A stretch of DNA of 64,000 bases from Erythrobacter tepidarius (GTDB lineage: Bacteria; Pseudomonadota; Alphaproteobacteria; Sphingomonadales; Sphingomonadaceae), in the NCBI RefSeq assembly GCF_002155695.1, contig NZ_MUYJ01000001.1:186001-250000 (forward strand), written 5' to 3'. A model generated the notes under the pieces. That model searched no databases. It was not told the DNA's origin and worked only from the letters and a program-made list of their open reading frames with translations. Below are positions 8,124 through 17,223 of the stretch, piece after piece; the stretch's first letter is position 1, and each line of letters opens with the position of its first letter. The translations under genes were made by a program, and so were the position numbers.

Positions 8124-8138
8124 TTCTATTTAATAGAA
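8124..8138. promoter_or_regulatory. palindrome in dabB-lysR intergenic region, candidate LysR box
   Basis: TTCTATTTAATAGAA has perfect 7-bp arms around one base and contains the T-N11-A spacing of LysR-type binding sites. It sits 20 bp before the lysR start and about 90 bp before dabB, in a locally AT-rich stretch. Control of both divergent genes by the LysR protein is inferred. Confidence 0.6.
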
Positions 8139-8157
8139 CGATGGGCAGGATTTCCTG

Positions 8158-9075
8158 GTGGCAAACCTCAATCTGCATCACCTGCGCCTGTTCCGGGCCA
8201 CGGCCCGCGAAGGCACGCTGACGGCGGCAGCGCGCGCGCTGAACATCTCGCAAAGCGCGGTCTCCACCCAAATCAAGGCGCTCGAAGCCGATCTTGGCCA
8301 TGATCTGTTCGAGCGGCGCGGGCGCCATCTGGTGCTGACCGAAGCGGGGCGGATCGCGCTCGACTATGCCGATCAGATCTTTCTCGCCTCGGACCAGTTG
8401 ATGGCGACCTTTCGCGCAGTCGGCGGGCAGCGCAAGGTGCTGCGCATCGGCGCCCTGGCGACCTTGTCGCGCAACTTCCAGATGCGCTTTCTAGCGCCGC
8501 TGATCGGGCGCGACGATGTCGAGGTGGTGCTGCGCTCGGGCACCCAGTCGGGCCTGCTGCGCGCGCTCGAGGCGATGAGCATCGACGTGCTGCTGACCAA
8601 CCTCATGCCCGCGCGGGATGCTGCCAGCCCCTATCTGGTGCAGCGGCTCGACGAACAGCCGGTGAGCCTTGTCGGCGCGCGTTCGCGGTTGGCGTTGGCG
8701 GGGCAGGGGCTGAAAGGGCTGCTGAAGACCGCGCCGCTGATCCTTCCCACCCCCGAAACCGCGCTGCGCGCCGGGTTCGACGCGCTGACCGAGCGGCTGG
8801 GGATCGTCCCGCGGATCGCAGCCGAGGCCGACGACATGGCGATGCTGCGGCTTCTGGCCCGCTCGGAGGCGGGCGTGGCGGTGATCCCGCCGATCGTGGT
8901 GCAAGACGAACTCGCCGCCGGCCTGCTCTGCGAACTGTTCCAGCTGCCCGACCTGTCCGAGGTGTTCTACGCGGTCACCATCCGTCGCACCTTTCCCAAT
9001 CCGCTGCTGGCCGAAGTGATGGGCCGTGGCGAGGAGACAGCCGGGGCGCTTCCGGCAGGCGGCGCGGCGGGTTGA
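8158..9075 (+). CDS. LysR-family regulator, probable dab regulator
   Basis: The 305-residue protein has the N-terminal winged helix (HHLRLFRATAREGTLTAAARALNISQSAVS, then IKALEADLGHDLFERRGR) and a C-terminal effector-binding domain to residue ~290. It starts at GTG 8158 with AGGA 7 nt upstream. It is divergent from dabB and shares its intergenic region, the usual arrangement for a LysR protein controlling its neighbour. By analogy with dab loci of autotrophs the inducer might be a metabolite that reports low carbon, but nothing in the sequence shows this. Confidence 0.88.
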   Translation: MANLNLHHLRLFRATAREGTLTAAARALNISQSAVSTQIKALEADLGHDLFERRGRHLVLTEAGRIALDYADQIFLASDQLMATFRAVGGQRKVLRIGALATLSRNFQMRFLAPLIGRDDVEVVLRSGTQSGLLRALEAMSIDVLLTNLMPARDAASPYLVQRLDEQPVSLVGARSRLALAGQGLKGLLKTAPLILPTPETALRAGFDALTERLGIVPRIAAEADDMAMLRLLARSEAGVAVIPPIVVQDELAAGLLCELFQLPDLSEVFYAVTIRRTFPNPLLAEVMGRGEETAGALPAGGAAG

Positions 9076-9157
9076 CCCTCCACCATCGCGGTGCTGCCGG
9101 GTCTTGCCGGGTGCGGGGGCGCGCAGTAAGCCCGCGCGCTCCACGCGAGAGGGATTC

Positions 9158-10297
9158 ATGCAGGACGCGCAACCTAGTCTCACCGCCGGCCTCACGGGGC
9201 GCCCGGTGATTTCCGCCACCGGTCTGTTTACTCCGGCCGAGATCATCACCAACGAGGAGCTGGTCGCCAGCTTCAACACCTTCGTCGATCGCTACAATGC
9301 CGCCCATCCCGAGGCCGAGCCGCTGGCCTATTCCTCGGTCAAATTCATCGAGAAGGCGAGCGGCATCAAGGCGCGCCACGTGATGAGCAAGACGTCGATC
9401 CTCGACCCCGAGATCATGGCCCCGCGCTGGCCCGAACGCGCCAATGACGAGCTCTCGATCATGGCCGAGATCGGTGTGGCCGCGGCGCAACAGGCGCTCG
9501 ACCGGGCCGGACGCCGCCCGCAAGATGTCGACGCGGTGCTGTGCGCGGCATCCAACATGCAGCGCCCCTATCCGGCAATGGCGATCGAAATCCAGCAGGC
9601 GCTCGGGATCGAGGGCTTCGCATTCGACATGAATGTCGCCTGCTCCTCGGCGACCTTCGGCATCCAGACCGCCGCCGACTACATCCGCGCCGGCAATGCC
9701 CGCAGCGTGCTGGTGGTCAGCCCCGAGATCACCTCGGGCCATCTCAACTGGCGCGACCGCGACAGCCACTTCATCTTCGGCGACGTGGCGACTGCGGTGC
9801 TGGTGGAGGATGCGGGACTCGCGCCGGCCGGGCACTGGGAGATCCTCGGCACCAGGCTCAAGACGGTCTTTTCGAACAACATCCGCAACAATTTCGGATT
9901 CCTCAACCGCGCCACGCCCGAAACCCAAGGCACGCCGGACAAGCTATTCGTCCAGGAAGGGCGCAAGGTGTTCAAGGAAGTCGTGCCGATGGTGGCGCAG
10001 TTGATCCTCGAGGAGGCCGCTCGGCTCGGGATTGCGCCGGAGAGCCTGCGCCGATTGTGGCTGCATCAGGCCAACGCCGGAATGAACCGTCTGATCGCGC
10101 AGAAGGTTCTCGGCCACGAGGCCAACGAGGACGAGAGCCCGACGGTGCTTGACACCTATGGCAACACCTCCAGCGCCGGCTCGATCATCGCCTTCCACCT
10201 GCATTCGGACGATCTGGTGGCGGGTGATACGGGGCTGATCTGCAGCTTCGGTGCGGGATACTCGGCGGGCAGCGTTTTCGTGCGTAAGGTCGGCTGA
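9158..10297 (+). CDS. beta-ketoacyl-ACP synthase III (FabH-like, long form)
   Basis: The 379-residue thiolase-fold enzyme condenses an acyl-CoA or acyl-ACP with malonyl-ACP. The catalytic triad is clear: Cys162 in [10 protein letters not shown], His303 in [10 protein letters not shown] and Asn336 in YGNTSSAGS. It is longer than E. coli FabH (317) because of an N-terminal extension and an insert between residues 40 and 90, so it may be a second, specialised KAS III rather than the initiating FabH. GAGAGGGA lies 6 nt before the ATG. It is followed by phospholipid genes psd and pssA, consistent with a role in membrane lipid supply. Confidence 0.88.
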   Translation: MQDAQPSLTAGLTGRPVISATGLFTPAEIITNEELVASFNTFVDRYNAAHPEAEPLAYSSVKFIEKASGIKARHVMSKTSILDPEIMAPRWPERANDELSIMAEIGVAAAQQALDRAGRRPQDVDAVLCAASNMQRPYPAMAIEIQQALGIEGFAFDMNVACSSATFGIQTAADYIRAGNARSVLVVSPEITSGHLNWRDRDSHFIFGDVATAVLVEDAGLAPAGHWEILGTRLKTVFSNNIRNNFGFLNRATPETQGTPDKLFVQEGRKVFKEVVPMVAQLILEEAARLGIAPESLRRLWLHQANAGMNRLIAQKVLGHEANEDESPTVLDTYGNTSSAGSIIAFHLHSDDLVAGDTGLICSFGAGYSAGSVFVRKVG

Positions 10298-10358
10298 GGC
10301 TGCTGCAGCGGACCGAGCATTCTTGCAGGCCCGCGCGCCACTCCCTAGAAGCTGAGCG

Positions 10359-11108
10359 ATGGCAGGTGAAATCCTCGATAACAAGGGCCGGGGAGACGCG
10401 CCCTGGAGCTGGCCCACGATTCACCCGGAAGGTCGCAAGTTCGGGCTGGCCGTGAGCGCGGTCAGCCTGTTTTTCCTGCTGATCGGCTGGGAACTGATCG
10501 GCTGGCCGCTGGCCTTCCTTGCGATTGCAGTGTTCGCTTTCTTCCGCGATCCCGAACGGGTGGTGCCGCAGGCCGATACGGCGCTGGTCTCGCCGGCTGA
10601 CGGGCTGGTCAGCCTGATCGAAGACGTCGAGCCGCCGCGCGAATTGCAGATCGACGACGGATCGGGCTTTGCTGGCCTTGCCTCCGGGCCGGTGACGCGG
10701 GTGTCGATCTTCATGAGCGTGTTCGATGTGCACATCAATCGCACCCCGATAGGCGGAACGGTGCGGCGGGTGGTCTATATTCCCGGGCGCTTCATGAATG
10801 CCGAGCTCGACAAGGCCAGCGAGGAGAACGAAAGGCAGCACATCCTGATCGAGCGCGGCGACGGGCTGAAGATCGGTTTTACCCAGATTGCAGGGCTGGT
10901 GGCGCGGCGGATCGTGCCTTTCGTCAAGCCCGGCGACATTGTCGCCAAGGGCCAGCGGGTCGGCCTGATCCGCTTCGGCAGCAGAGTCGATGTCTATCTT
11001 CCGGCTGGCACTGATCCCAAGGTGATGATCGGCCAGACCGTTATCGCGGGCGAGACAGTGATCGCCGAAATTGGTCAGCGCGGGCTGATCGAAGGGATCG
11101 CCCAATGA
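10359..11108 (+). CDS. psd: phosphatidylserine decarboxylase proenzyme
   Basis: The 249-residue proenzyme makes phosphatidylethanolamine from phosphatidylserine at the inner membrane. A hydrophobic hairpin at residues ~28-62 anchors it. FFRDPER, SPADG and DVHINRTP are family blocks, and the self-cleavage site is Gly207-Ser208 in [11 protein letters not shown]; the new N-terminal serine becomes the pyruvoyl group. The length fits the short type common in alphaproteobacteria. Its stop overlaps the pssA start by 4 bp, so synthesis of phosphatidylserine and its decarboxylation are translationally coupled. Confidence 0.95.
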   Translation: MAGEILDNKGRGDAPWSWPTIHPEGRKFGLAVSAVSLFFLLIGWELIGWPLAFLAIAVFAFFRDPERVVPQADTALVSPADGLVSLIEDVEPPRELQIDDGSGFAGLASGPVTRVSIFMSVFDVHINRTPIGGTVRRVVYIPGRFMNAELDKASEENERQHILIERGDGLKIGFTQIAGLVARRIVPFVKPGDIVAKGQRVGLIRFGSRVDVYLPAGTDPKVMIGQTVIAGETVIAEIGQRGLIEGIAQ

Positions 11109-12001
11109 GCCGCCAGCCACCCCGCGCCAGCGGGCCGCGCAAGCTGCCCGGCGCGCGCTTCCTGCCGGCGCGGCTTGGCCCCAAGGCGGCCGAGGACGAG
11201 AACGAGGACGCGCCGGCGGTGCGCGGCGGCGGCCTGACCTTGCGGGCGATGCTGCCCAACGCCATCACTGCCGCCGCGCTGTGCGCCGGTTTGACCGGCA
11301 TCCGCTTCGCGATCGACGGCCAATGGGACTATGCGGTCGGGCTGGTGGTGCTGGCCGGGGTGCTCGACGGGATCGACGGTCGCATTGCCCGCTTGCTCAA
11401 CGCCCAGTCGCGTTTCGGCGCGGAGCTCGACAGCTTGGCGGATTCGCTGTCATTCGGCGTCGCGCCGGCGCTGATCCTGTTTCTGTGGAGCTTGCAGGAT
11501 CTGCCCCGTTTCGGTTGGTTTGCCGCGCTTGCTTTCGCGATTTCCTGCGCCTTGCGCCTCGCGCGCTTCAACGCGCGCATTGACATGGACGAGCAGCCGC
11601 ACAAGTCCGCCGGGTTCCTGACCGGGGTTCCCGCTCCGGTCGGCGCGGGGCTGGCCTTCACACCGTTCTACCTGTGGCATGAGACCGGGATTGCCTTCTT
11701 TCGCGATCCGCTGGTGATGACCGTGTGGCTGGCGGTGATCGCAGGCCTGATGATCTCCAACATGGCGACGCTCAGCTGGGCCTCGCTGCGGCCGCGCAAG
11801 GCGATCCGGCTGTGGCTGATCGCCTTCGCCGCGCTCGCCTTTGCCGCCTTGCTGCTCGAGCCGTGGTGGACGCTGGCGACGATCTGTGCGGCCTATCTGG
11901 CGCTGATGCCCTATGGGCTGGTCAAATACGGCCGGATCAAGCGGCGCCGCGCGCTCGAGCAGGCAACGGCCGCAGCATCGGGGCGCGCCGCGGCAGGATA
12001 A
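11105..12001 (+). CDS. pssA: CDP-diacylglycerol--serine O-phosphatidyltransferase
   Basis: The 298-residue membrane enzyme has the CDP-alcohol phosphotransferase signature from [12 protein letters not shown] through [14 protein letters not shown] (D-G-x2-A-R-x8-G-x3-D-x3-D form). It joins CDP-diacylglycerol and serine to make phosphatidylserine, the substrate of the overlapping psd product. An arginine-rich N-terminal tail of ~50 residues precedes about seven membrane segments. The last ~65 bp overlap the 3' end of a small gene on the opposite strand. Confidence 0.95.
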   Translation: MSRQPPRASGPRKLPGARFLPARLGPKAAEDENEDAPAVRGGGLTLRAMLPNAITAAALCAGLTGIRFAIDGQWDYAVGLVVLAGVLDGIDGRIARLLNAQSRFGAELDSLADSLSFGVAPALILFLWSLQDLPRFGWFAALAFAISCALRLARFNARIDMDEQPHKSAGFLTGVPAPVGAGLAFTPFYLWHETGIAFFRDPLVMTVWLAVIAGLMISNMATLSWASLRPRKAIRLWLIAFAALAFAALLLEPWWTLATICAAYLALMPYGLVKYGRIKRRRALEQATAAASGRAAAG

Positions 12002-12200
12002 CCGCGCCGCCGAGACGCGCACCGGCGCGCAGCCGCACTTCGCCGGCAGCGAGCTGCCTGATGAAGCCGGCATTCATAACGGCCTTTTCATGCATCAGTA
12101 CGCCATAGGCCCGACGCGCCTTGATCGCGCTGTCGGCAAGGCTCAGCACCGCCATGACCGCGGCGAGGGCAAGCAGCAGGTTGATGGCAAGAGCAAGCAT
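11937..12200 (-). CDS. small single-pass membrane protein, candidate SOS-induced effector
   Basis: The 87-residue protein has one strongly hydrophobic helix at residues ~3-22 and then a basic, arginine-rich tail, so it should be an inner-membrane protein with the tail in the cytoplasm. AAGGAAC lies 6 nt before the ATG at 12200. Three LexA-type boxes lie 23 to 94 bp upstream of the start, with TTGACA (complement of 12268-12273) among them; this is the layout of a tightly repressed SOS gene. Small membrane proteins such as SidA and DidA of Caulobacter are known SOS division inhibitors, but I see no clear sequence match to them. The 3' end overlaps pssA by 65 bp. The gene call is supported by the start signals; the role is inferred. 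Confidence 0.7.
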   Translation of the reverse strand: MLALAINLLLALAAVMAVLSLADSAIKARRAYGVLMHEKAVMNAGFIRQLAAGEVRLRAGARLGGAVILPRRAPMLRPLPARARGAA

Positions 12201-12222
12201 GGCGGGTTCCTTCCGATTCGGT

Positions 12223-12294
12223 GTTCGATATTTGTTCCTTACGGTTTGTTCCCTAGACGTTCCGGCCTGTCAAGCAAATATTCGCGTTATGTTC
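12223..12294 (-). promoter_or_regulatory. three LexA-type boxes upstream of small membrane protein gene
   Basis: Read on the plus strand, GTTC-N7-GTTC occurs perfectly at 12223-12237 and 12248-12262, and ATTC-N7-GTTC (one mismatch) at 12280-12294. This direct repeat is the LexA operator of alphaproteobacteria. A TTGACA -35-like hexamer reads on the minus strand at 12273-12268, between boxes 2 and 3; I see no clear -10. The direction points to control of the gene starting at 12200, although rpsB begins 190 bp away on the other side. Confidence 0.75.
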
Positions 12295-12484
12295 TGCTTG
12301 TTCCGGCGATTCAGGGCTGGATTTTCCCGAGGCCCGCGGCTAAGGGCGCGCTCGCTACGGGCGGGCCGCAGGCCCTGTCCGCAGCACTAACGTCACATGG
12401 AAGGCGCGCATACCGGTGCCGCAGGCGGGGACTCCGCCAGCGCGGTTCCAGCCTTCCAGAGGAACAACCGGAAAGGAATGACAT

Positions 12485-13267
<783 letters not shown>

Positions 13268-13323
13268 TTTTGCGGGGGCGATTGACGGTTTTCGTCAAGC
13301 GCCCGTCACATTCCCCCTCTAGC

Positions 13324-13353
13324 GCGCCGGTCATCCTTGTGGGTGACCGGCGC
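13324..13353 (+). terminator. strong hairpin between rpsB and tsf
   Basis: GCGCCGGTCA pairs perfectly with TGACCGGCGC, and three further pairs close the loop to TTGT. There is no T-tract behind it, so it is more likely an attenuator or RNA-processing hairpin that sets the S2 to EF-Ts ratio than a full terminator. Confidence 0.55.
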
Positions 13354-13379
13354 CCCCCGAATAGAAGAAGGACATTCCC

Positions 13380-14306
13380 ATGGCCGATTTTTCCGTCGCC
13401 GATGTGAAGAAGCTGCGCGAGCGCACCGGCGCTGGCATGATGGACGCCAAGAAGGCGCTCGCCGAAGCCGGCGGCGATATCGAGGCTGCCGTTGACGCCC
13501 TGCGCGCCAAGGGCCTCGCCACCGCCCAGAAGAAGTCCAGCCGCACGGCTGCCGAGGGTCTGATCGGTGTGCTGGTGGAAGGCACCAAGGGCGTGGTGGT
13601 CGAAGTCAACTCGGAAACCGACTTCGTTGCCAAGAATGACAGGTTCCAGGACTTCGTCCGCAAGGTGACAGCGGTTGCCCTGCACCTGGGTACCGACGAT
13701 GTCGACGCGCTCAAGGCGGCGGCCTACCCCGACGGCGGCACTGTCGCCGAAAAGCTGACCGACAATGTCGCCACCATCGGCGAAAACCAGCAGATCCGCC
13801 GGATCAAGACCGTCTCGGTCGAGAAGGGTGCGGTCGTTGCCTATGTGCATACCGCCGCTGCCGAAGGCCTCGGCAAGATCGGTGTGCTGATCGGCTTGGA
13901 GAGCGAGGCGGGTGCCGACGTGCTCGAACCGCTCGGCAAGCAGCTCGCGATGCACGCCGCTGCCGCCTTCCCGATGGCGCTCGATGCTGAAAGCCTCGAT
14001 CCCGAAGTGATCGAGCGCGAGCGCAAGATCGCTGCCGAAAAGGCTGCCGAAACCGGTAAGCCCGCCGAGGTGCAGGCAAAGATGGTTGATGGCGCAGTGA
14101 AGAAATTCGCCAAGGAAAACGCGCTGCTCAGCCAGATCTTCGTGATGGACAACAAGACCGTGATTGCCGATCTCATCGCTCAGGCTGGCAAGGCCGCGGG
14201 CACCCCGATCGTGCTCAAGGACTATGCCCGCTTCCAGCTCGGTGAAGGAATCGAGAAGGAAGAAACCGATTTCGCGGCGGAAGTGGCGGCGGCCGTCGCC
14301 GGCTGA
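13380..14306 (+). CDS. tsf: translation elongation factor Ts
   Basis: The 308-residue protein is EF-Ts, the nucleotide exchange factor of EF-Tu. It opens with the UBA-like domain ([19 protein letters not shown]) and contains the TDFVAKN motif that contacts EF-Tu ([13 protein letters not shown]). The length is standard for alphaproteobacteria. AGAAGAAGGA lies before the ATG. It follows rpsB after a hairpin-containing gap of 112 bp. Confidence 0.98.
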   Translation: MADFSVADVKKLRERTGAGMMDAKKALAEAGGDIEAAVDALRAKGLATAQKKSSRTAAEGLIGVLVEGTKGVVVEVNSETDFVAKNDRFQDFVRKVTAVALHLGTDDVDALKAAAYPDGGTVAEKLTDNVATIGENQQIRRIKTVSVEKGAVVAYVHTAAAEGLGKIGVLIGLESEAGADVLEPLGKQLAMHAAAAFPMALDAESLDPEVIERERKIAAEKAAETGKPAEVQAKMVDGAVKKFAKENALLSQIFVMDNKTVIADLIAQAGKAAGTPIVLKDYARFQLGEGIEKEETDFAAEVAAAVAG

Positions 14307-14330
14307 TTTTCGCTCTGCCGAAGCACGAAC

Positions 14331-14365
14331 CGGCCGCCGCAGCGTCGATGTTGTGGCGGCCGTTT
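14331..14365 (+). terminator. possible terminator between tsf and pyrH
   Basis: CGGCCGCC and GGCGGCCG form a perfect 8-bp GC stem with a 16-nt loop, followed by TTTGCTT. It sits 25 bp after the tsf stop. The large loop and short T run make it a weak candidate. Confidence 0.45.
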
Positions 14366-14469
14366 GCTTGAGCGCCACCGCGCACGGCGCTACCTTACCC
14401 TTTGCGCAATCGCGGTTTGGCCGTTAAGTGCGCGCCGCAACCAGATTGCTCCCGGAGCCCCGCACCCCC

Positions 14470-15189
14470 ATGCCCCTTCCCCCGCTCAAGCGTGTCCTGC
14501 TCAAACTCTCCGGCGAAGTGCTGATGGGGGATCAGCAGTTCGGGATCGACCCGGGTTTCGTCGCCGCGCTTGCTGCCGAAGTGAAGGCGGCCAAGGATAC
14601 GGGCCTTGAAATCTGCCTGGTCATCGGCGGGGGCAACATCTTCCGCGGCATGGCAGGCGCGGCCAAGGGGATGGATCGCGCCCAGGCCGATTACATGGGA
14701 ATGCTCGCGACGGTGATGAACGCTCTGGCGATGCAGAATGCGCTCGAGCAGCTTGGCGTCCAGACCCGCGTGCAATCGGCGATCGAGATGGACAAGGTGT
14801 GCGAGCCGGTGATCCGCCGCCGCGCCGAGCGCCATCTGGAAAAGGGCCGCGTGGTGATCTTCGCCGCGGGCGTGGGCGCCCCCTATTTCACCACCGACAG
14901 CGGCGCGGCGCTCCGTGCTGCCGAAATGAAGTGCGATGCGCTGCTCAAGGGCACCAGCGTCGACGGGGTCTATGACAGCGACCCCAAGCAGAATCCCGAG
15001 GCAAAACGATTCGATCGGGTTTCCTATGACCGTGTGCTGGCCGACAATCTCAAGGTGATGGACGCCTCTGCCGTGGCGCTGTGCCGTGACAACAAGATCC
15101 CGATCGTCGTCTTCTCGATCCGCGAGAAGGGCAACCTCGCGCGCGTGCTGGCGGGCGAAGGCGTCCAGACCATCGTGCAAGACAGCTAA
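14470..15189 (+). CDS. pyrH: uridylate kinase
   Basis: The 239-residue amino-acid-kinase-fold enzyme phosphorylates UMP to UDP. The motifs [35 protein letters not shown]-like (here [14 protein letters not shown]) and [12 protein letters not shown] mark the nucleotide and phosphate sites. The start is the ATG at 14470; an upstream GTG would add 14 residues that do not fit the family. It heads the tight run pyrH-frr-uppS-cdsA-dxr-rseP. Confidence 0.97.
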   Translation: MPLPPLKRVLLKLSGEVLMGDQQFGIDPGFVAALAAEVKAAKDTGLEICLVIGGGNIFRGMAGAAKGMDRAQADYMGMLATVMNALAMQNALEQLGVQTRVQSAIEMDKVCEPVIRRRAERHLEKGRVVIFAAGVGAPYFTTDSGAALRAAEMKCDALLKGTSVDGVYDSDPKQNPEAKRFDRVSYDRVLADNLKVMDASAVALCRDNKIPIVVFSIREKGNLARVLAGEGVQTIVQDS

Positions 15190-15207
15190 GAAAGAGGAAC
15201 CTCAGCC

Positions 15208-15765
15208 ATGCCGCAATTTGACAAGGCCGATGTCGAGCGCCGGATGAAGGGCGCGGTGGAATCGCTCAAGAGCGACCTTCAGGGCCTGCGCACCGGCCGG
15301 GCCAACACCACCTTGCTCGATCCGGTGCAGGTGGAGGTCTATGGCGCGATGATGCCGCTTCATCAGGTGGCGACCGTTTCGGCGCCTGAGCCGCGGATGC
15401 TTTCGGTGCAGGTGTGGGACAAGGCGAACGTCCATGCGGTGGAAAAGGCGATCGCCTATGCCAATCTCGGGCTCAATCCGATCGTCGACGGCCAGACCCT
15501 GCGCCTGCCGATCCCCGATCTGACGCAGGAGCGTCGCAAGGAGCTGGCCAAGCTCGCGAGCCAATATGCCGAAAAGGCCAAGATCGCGATTCGCAACGTG
15601 CGCCGCGATGCCATGGAAAGCCTCAAGACCGACGAAAAGAAGAAGGAAATCTCCGAGGACGAGCGCAAGCGCTTGGAAGAGCAGGTCCAGAAGCTGACCG
15701 ATCAGCACGTCAAGGAAGCCGACGAGGCCGCGGCCAGAAAGGAACAGGAAATCCTCGCGCAGTAA
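15208..15765 (+). CDS. frr: ribosome recycling factor
   Basis: The 185-residue protein is RRF, which with EF-G splits post-termination ribosomes. The tRNA-mimic helices and the blocks LRTGRANTTLLD, NVHAVEKAI and IRNVRRDAM are present. The length is exactly the family norm. It starts 18 bp after pyrH behind an AAAGAGGAA site. Confidence 0.98.
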   Translation: MPQFDKADVERRMKGAVESLKSDLQGLRTGRANTTLLDPVQVEVYGAMMPLHQVATVSAPEPRMLSVQVWDKANVHAVEKAIAYANLGLNPIVDGQTLRLPIPDLTQERRKELAKLASQYAEKAKIAIRNVRRDAMESLKTDEKKKEISEDERKRLEEQVQKLTDQHVKEADEAAARKEQEILAQ

Positions 15766-15784
15766 GCGCCGAGAATCTCGGACC

Positions 15785-16474
15785 ATGGGAACAGGATTGG
15801 ACCAGTCGCGCGCCAGACATGTCGCCATCATCATGGATGGCAATGGCCGCTGGGCCAAGAAGCGGGGCTTGCCGCGCGCGGCCGGGCACCAGCGCGGGGT
15901 CGAGGCGGTACGGCGGCTGGTGCGCAGTCTCGAGCCGACTGGGCTTGAATGCCTGACGCTTTATGCCTTCTCCTCGGAAAACTGGAAGCGGCCTGACGAG
16001 GAGGTCGACGATCTGATGAACCTGATGCGCAAGTTCATCAAATCCGACCTGCCCGAATTCGTCGCCAACAATGTCAAGCTCAAGATCATCGGCGACTGGC
16101 AGTCATTGGCGCCCGATATCGTCGCCATGCTGAAAGACGCGCTGGCGCAAACCGCGCATGGCAAGCAGACGCTGGCCGTCGCGCTCAACTATGGCGGCCA
16201 GCACGAGATTGCGCGCGCTGCGGCCAAGGCGGCTGCCGAAGGCCCGGTGAGCATCGAGACGATTGCCGCGCACCTCGACACAGCCGATCTCCCGCCGCTC
16301 GATCTGCTGATCCGCACCAGCGGCGAGATCCGCCTGTCGAATTTCCTGCTGTGGCAATCGGCCTATGCCGAGATGCTCTTCGTCGATACGCTGTGGCCCG
16401 ATTTCGAACCGGCGCACCTTCGCCAGGCGCTCGACGACTTTGCGCGGAGGGAGCGACGCTATGGCGGGCGCTGA
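15785..16474 (+). CDS. uppS: undecaprenyl diphosphate synthase
   Basis: The 229-residue cis-prenyltransferase makes the C55 carrier lipid used for peptidoglycan. HVAIIMDGNGRWAK carries the catalytic Asp and the diphosphate-binding glycine/arginine, and YAFSSENWKRP and LLIRTSGEIRLSNFLLWQ are the other conserved regions. The start lies 19 bp after frr, and its end overlaps cdsA by 14 bp. Confidence 0.97.
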   Translation: MGTGLDQSRARHVAIIMDGNGRWAKKRGLPRAAGHQRGVEAVRRLVRSLEPTGLECLTLYAFSSENWKRPDEEVDDLMNLMRKFIKSDLPEFVANNVKLKIIGDWQSLAPDIVAMLKDALAQTAHGKQTLAVALNYGGQHEIARAAAKAAAEGPVSIETIAAHLDTADLPPLDLLIRTSGEIRLSNFLLWQSAYAEMLFVDTLWPDFEPAHLRQALDDFARRERRYGGR

Positions 16475-17216
16475 CGGGCGCAAGCAAGCTGTCTCCGATT
16501 TGCCGGTGCGGCTCGGCTCGGCGGTGGTGATGCTGGTGATCTCCTTCGGGGCGCTGTGGCTCGGTGGGTGGTTCTGGACCGGCTTCGTCGGCGTGCTGGC
16601 GCTGGGCGTGCTGTGGGAGTGGAACCGGCTGGTGCGCCGCTTCGCTGCGTCCGGCCTTTCCGAGACGCTGTGGTTTTTCGCTGGTGTGCTCTACATCGGC
16701 GGGGCGGCGCTGGCGATGATGGCGCTCAGAAACGGGGCGCAGTTCCTGCCCGTGAATGGCCAGAGCTTGGGCTATGGCCCGCTTGAGGTGCTGTGCGGCT
16801 ATATCGCGCCGATTGTCGCGGTCGATGTCGGGGCCTATTTCGCCGGCCGGGCTATCGGTGGCCCCAAGATCGCGCCGAAGATCAGCCCATCCAAGACGTG
16901 GGCCGGGCTGGGCGGCGGGGCGCTGGCGGCGGGGCTCGTGGGGCTGGGCAACGAGCTGGCGGATTTTGGCCCGGCCTCGGGCTCGCCCGGTTACGACATG
17001 GCCAGTCTGGCGCTGGCGCTGGTCGCCGGCCTGCTGATCGCGGTGCTCGCGCAGAGCGGCGATTTCTTCGAAAGCTGGATGAAGCGGCGGGCAGGCGTGA
17101 AGGATTCGAGCAATCTCATCCCCGGCCACGGCGGGCTGTTCGATCGGCTCGACGGCTTCCTTGCAGTGTTCTTCATGCTGTTTGTGATTGCCTTGGGCCT
17201 GCGTTTGCTGGGATGA
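16461..17216 (+). CDS. cdsA: phosphatidate cytidylyltransferase
   Basis: The 251-residue integral membrane enzyme makes CDP-diacylglycerol from phosphatidate and CTP, the precursor for both PssA and PgsA encoded in this window. The family signature is complete near the C-terminus: SPSKTWAG, then ESWMKRRAGVKDSSNLIPG and HGGLFDRLD. About seven hydrophobic helices precede it. GGAGGGAG lies 8 nt before the ATG, inside the uppS 3' end. Confidence 0.96.
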   Translation: MAGADGRKQAVSDLPVRLGSAVVMLVISFGALWLGGWFWTGFVGVLALGVLWEWNRLVRRFAASGLSETLWFFAGVLYIGGAALAMMALRNGAQFLPVNGQSLGYGPLEVLCGYIAPIVAVDVGAYFAGRAIGGPKIAPKISPSKTWAGLGGGALAAGLVGLGNELADFGPASGSPGYDMASLALALVAGLLIAVLAQSGDFFESWMKRRAGVKDSSNLIPGHGGLFDRLDGFLAVFFMLFVIALGLRLLG

Positions 17217-17223
17217 TGCGGCC

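Noticed and set aside
12300-12484. LexA control of rpsB
   Set aside because: The boxes are 190 bp or more from the rpsB start and close to the divergent small gene; SOS control of a ribosomal protein is not expected.
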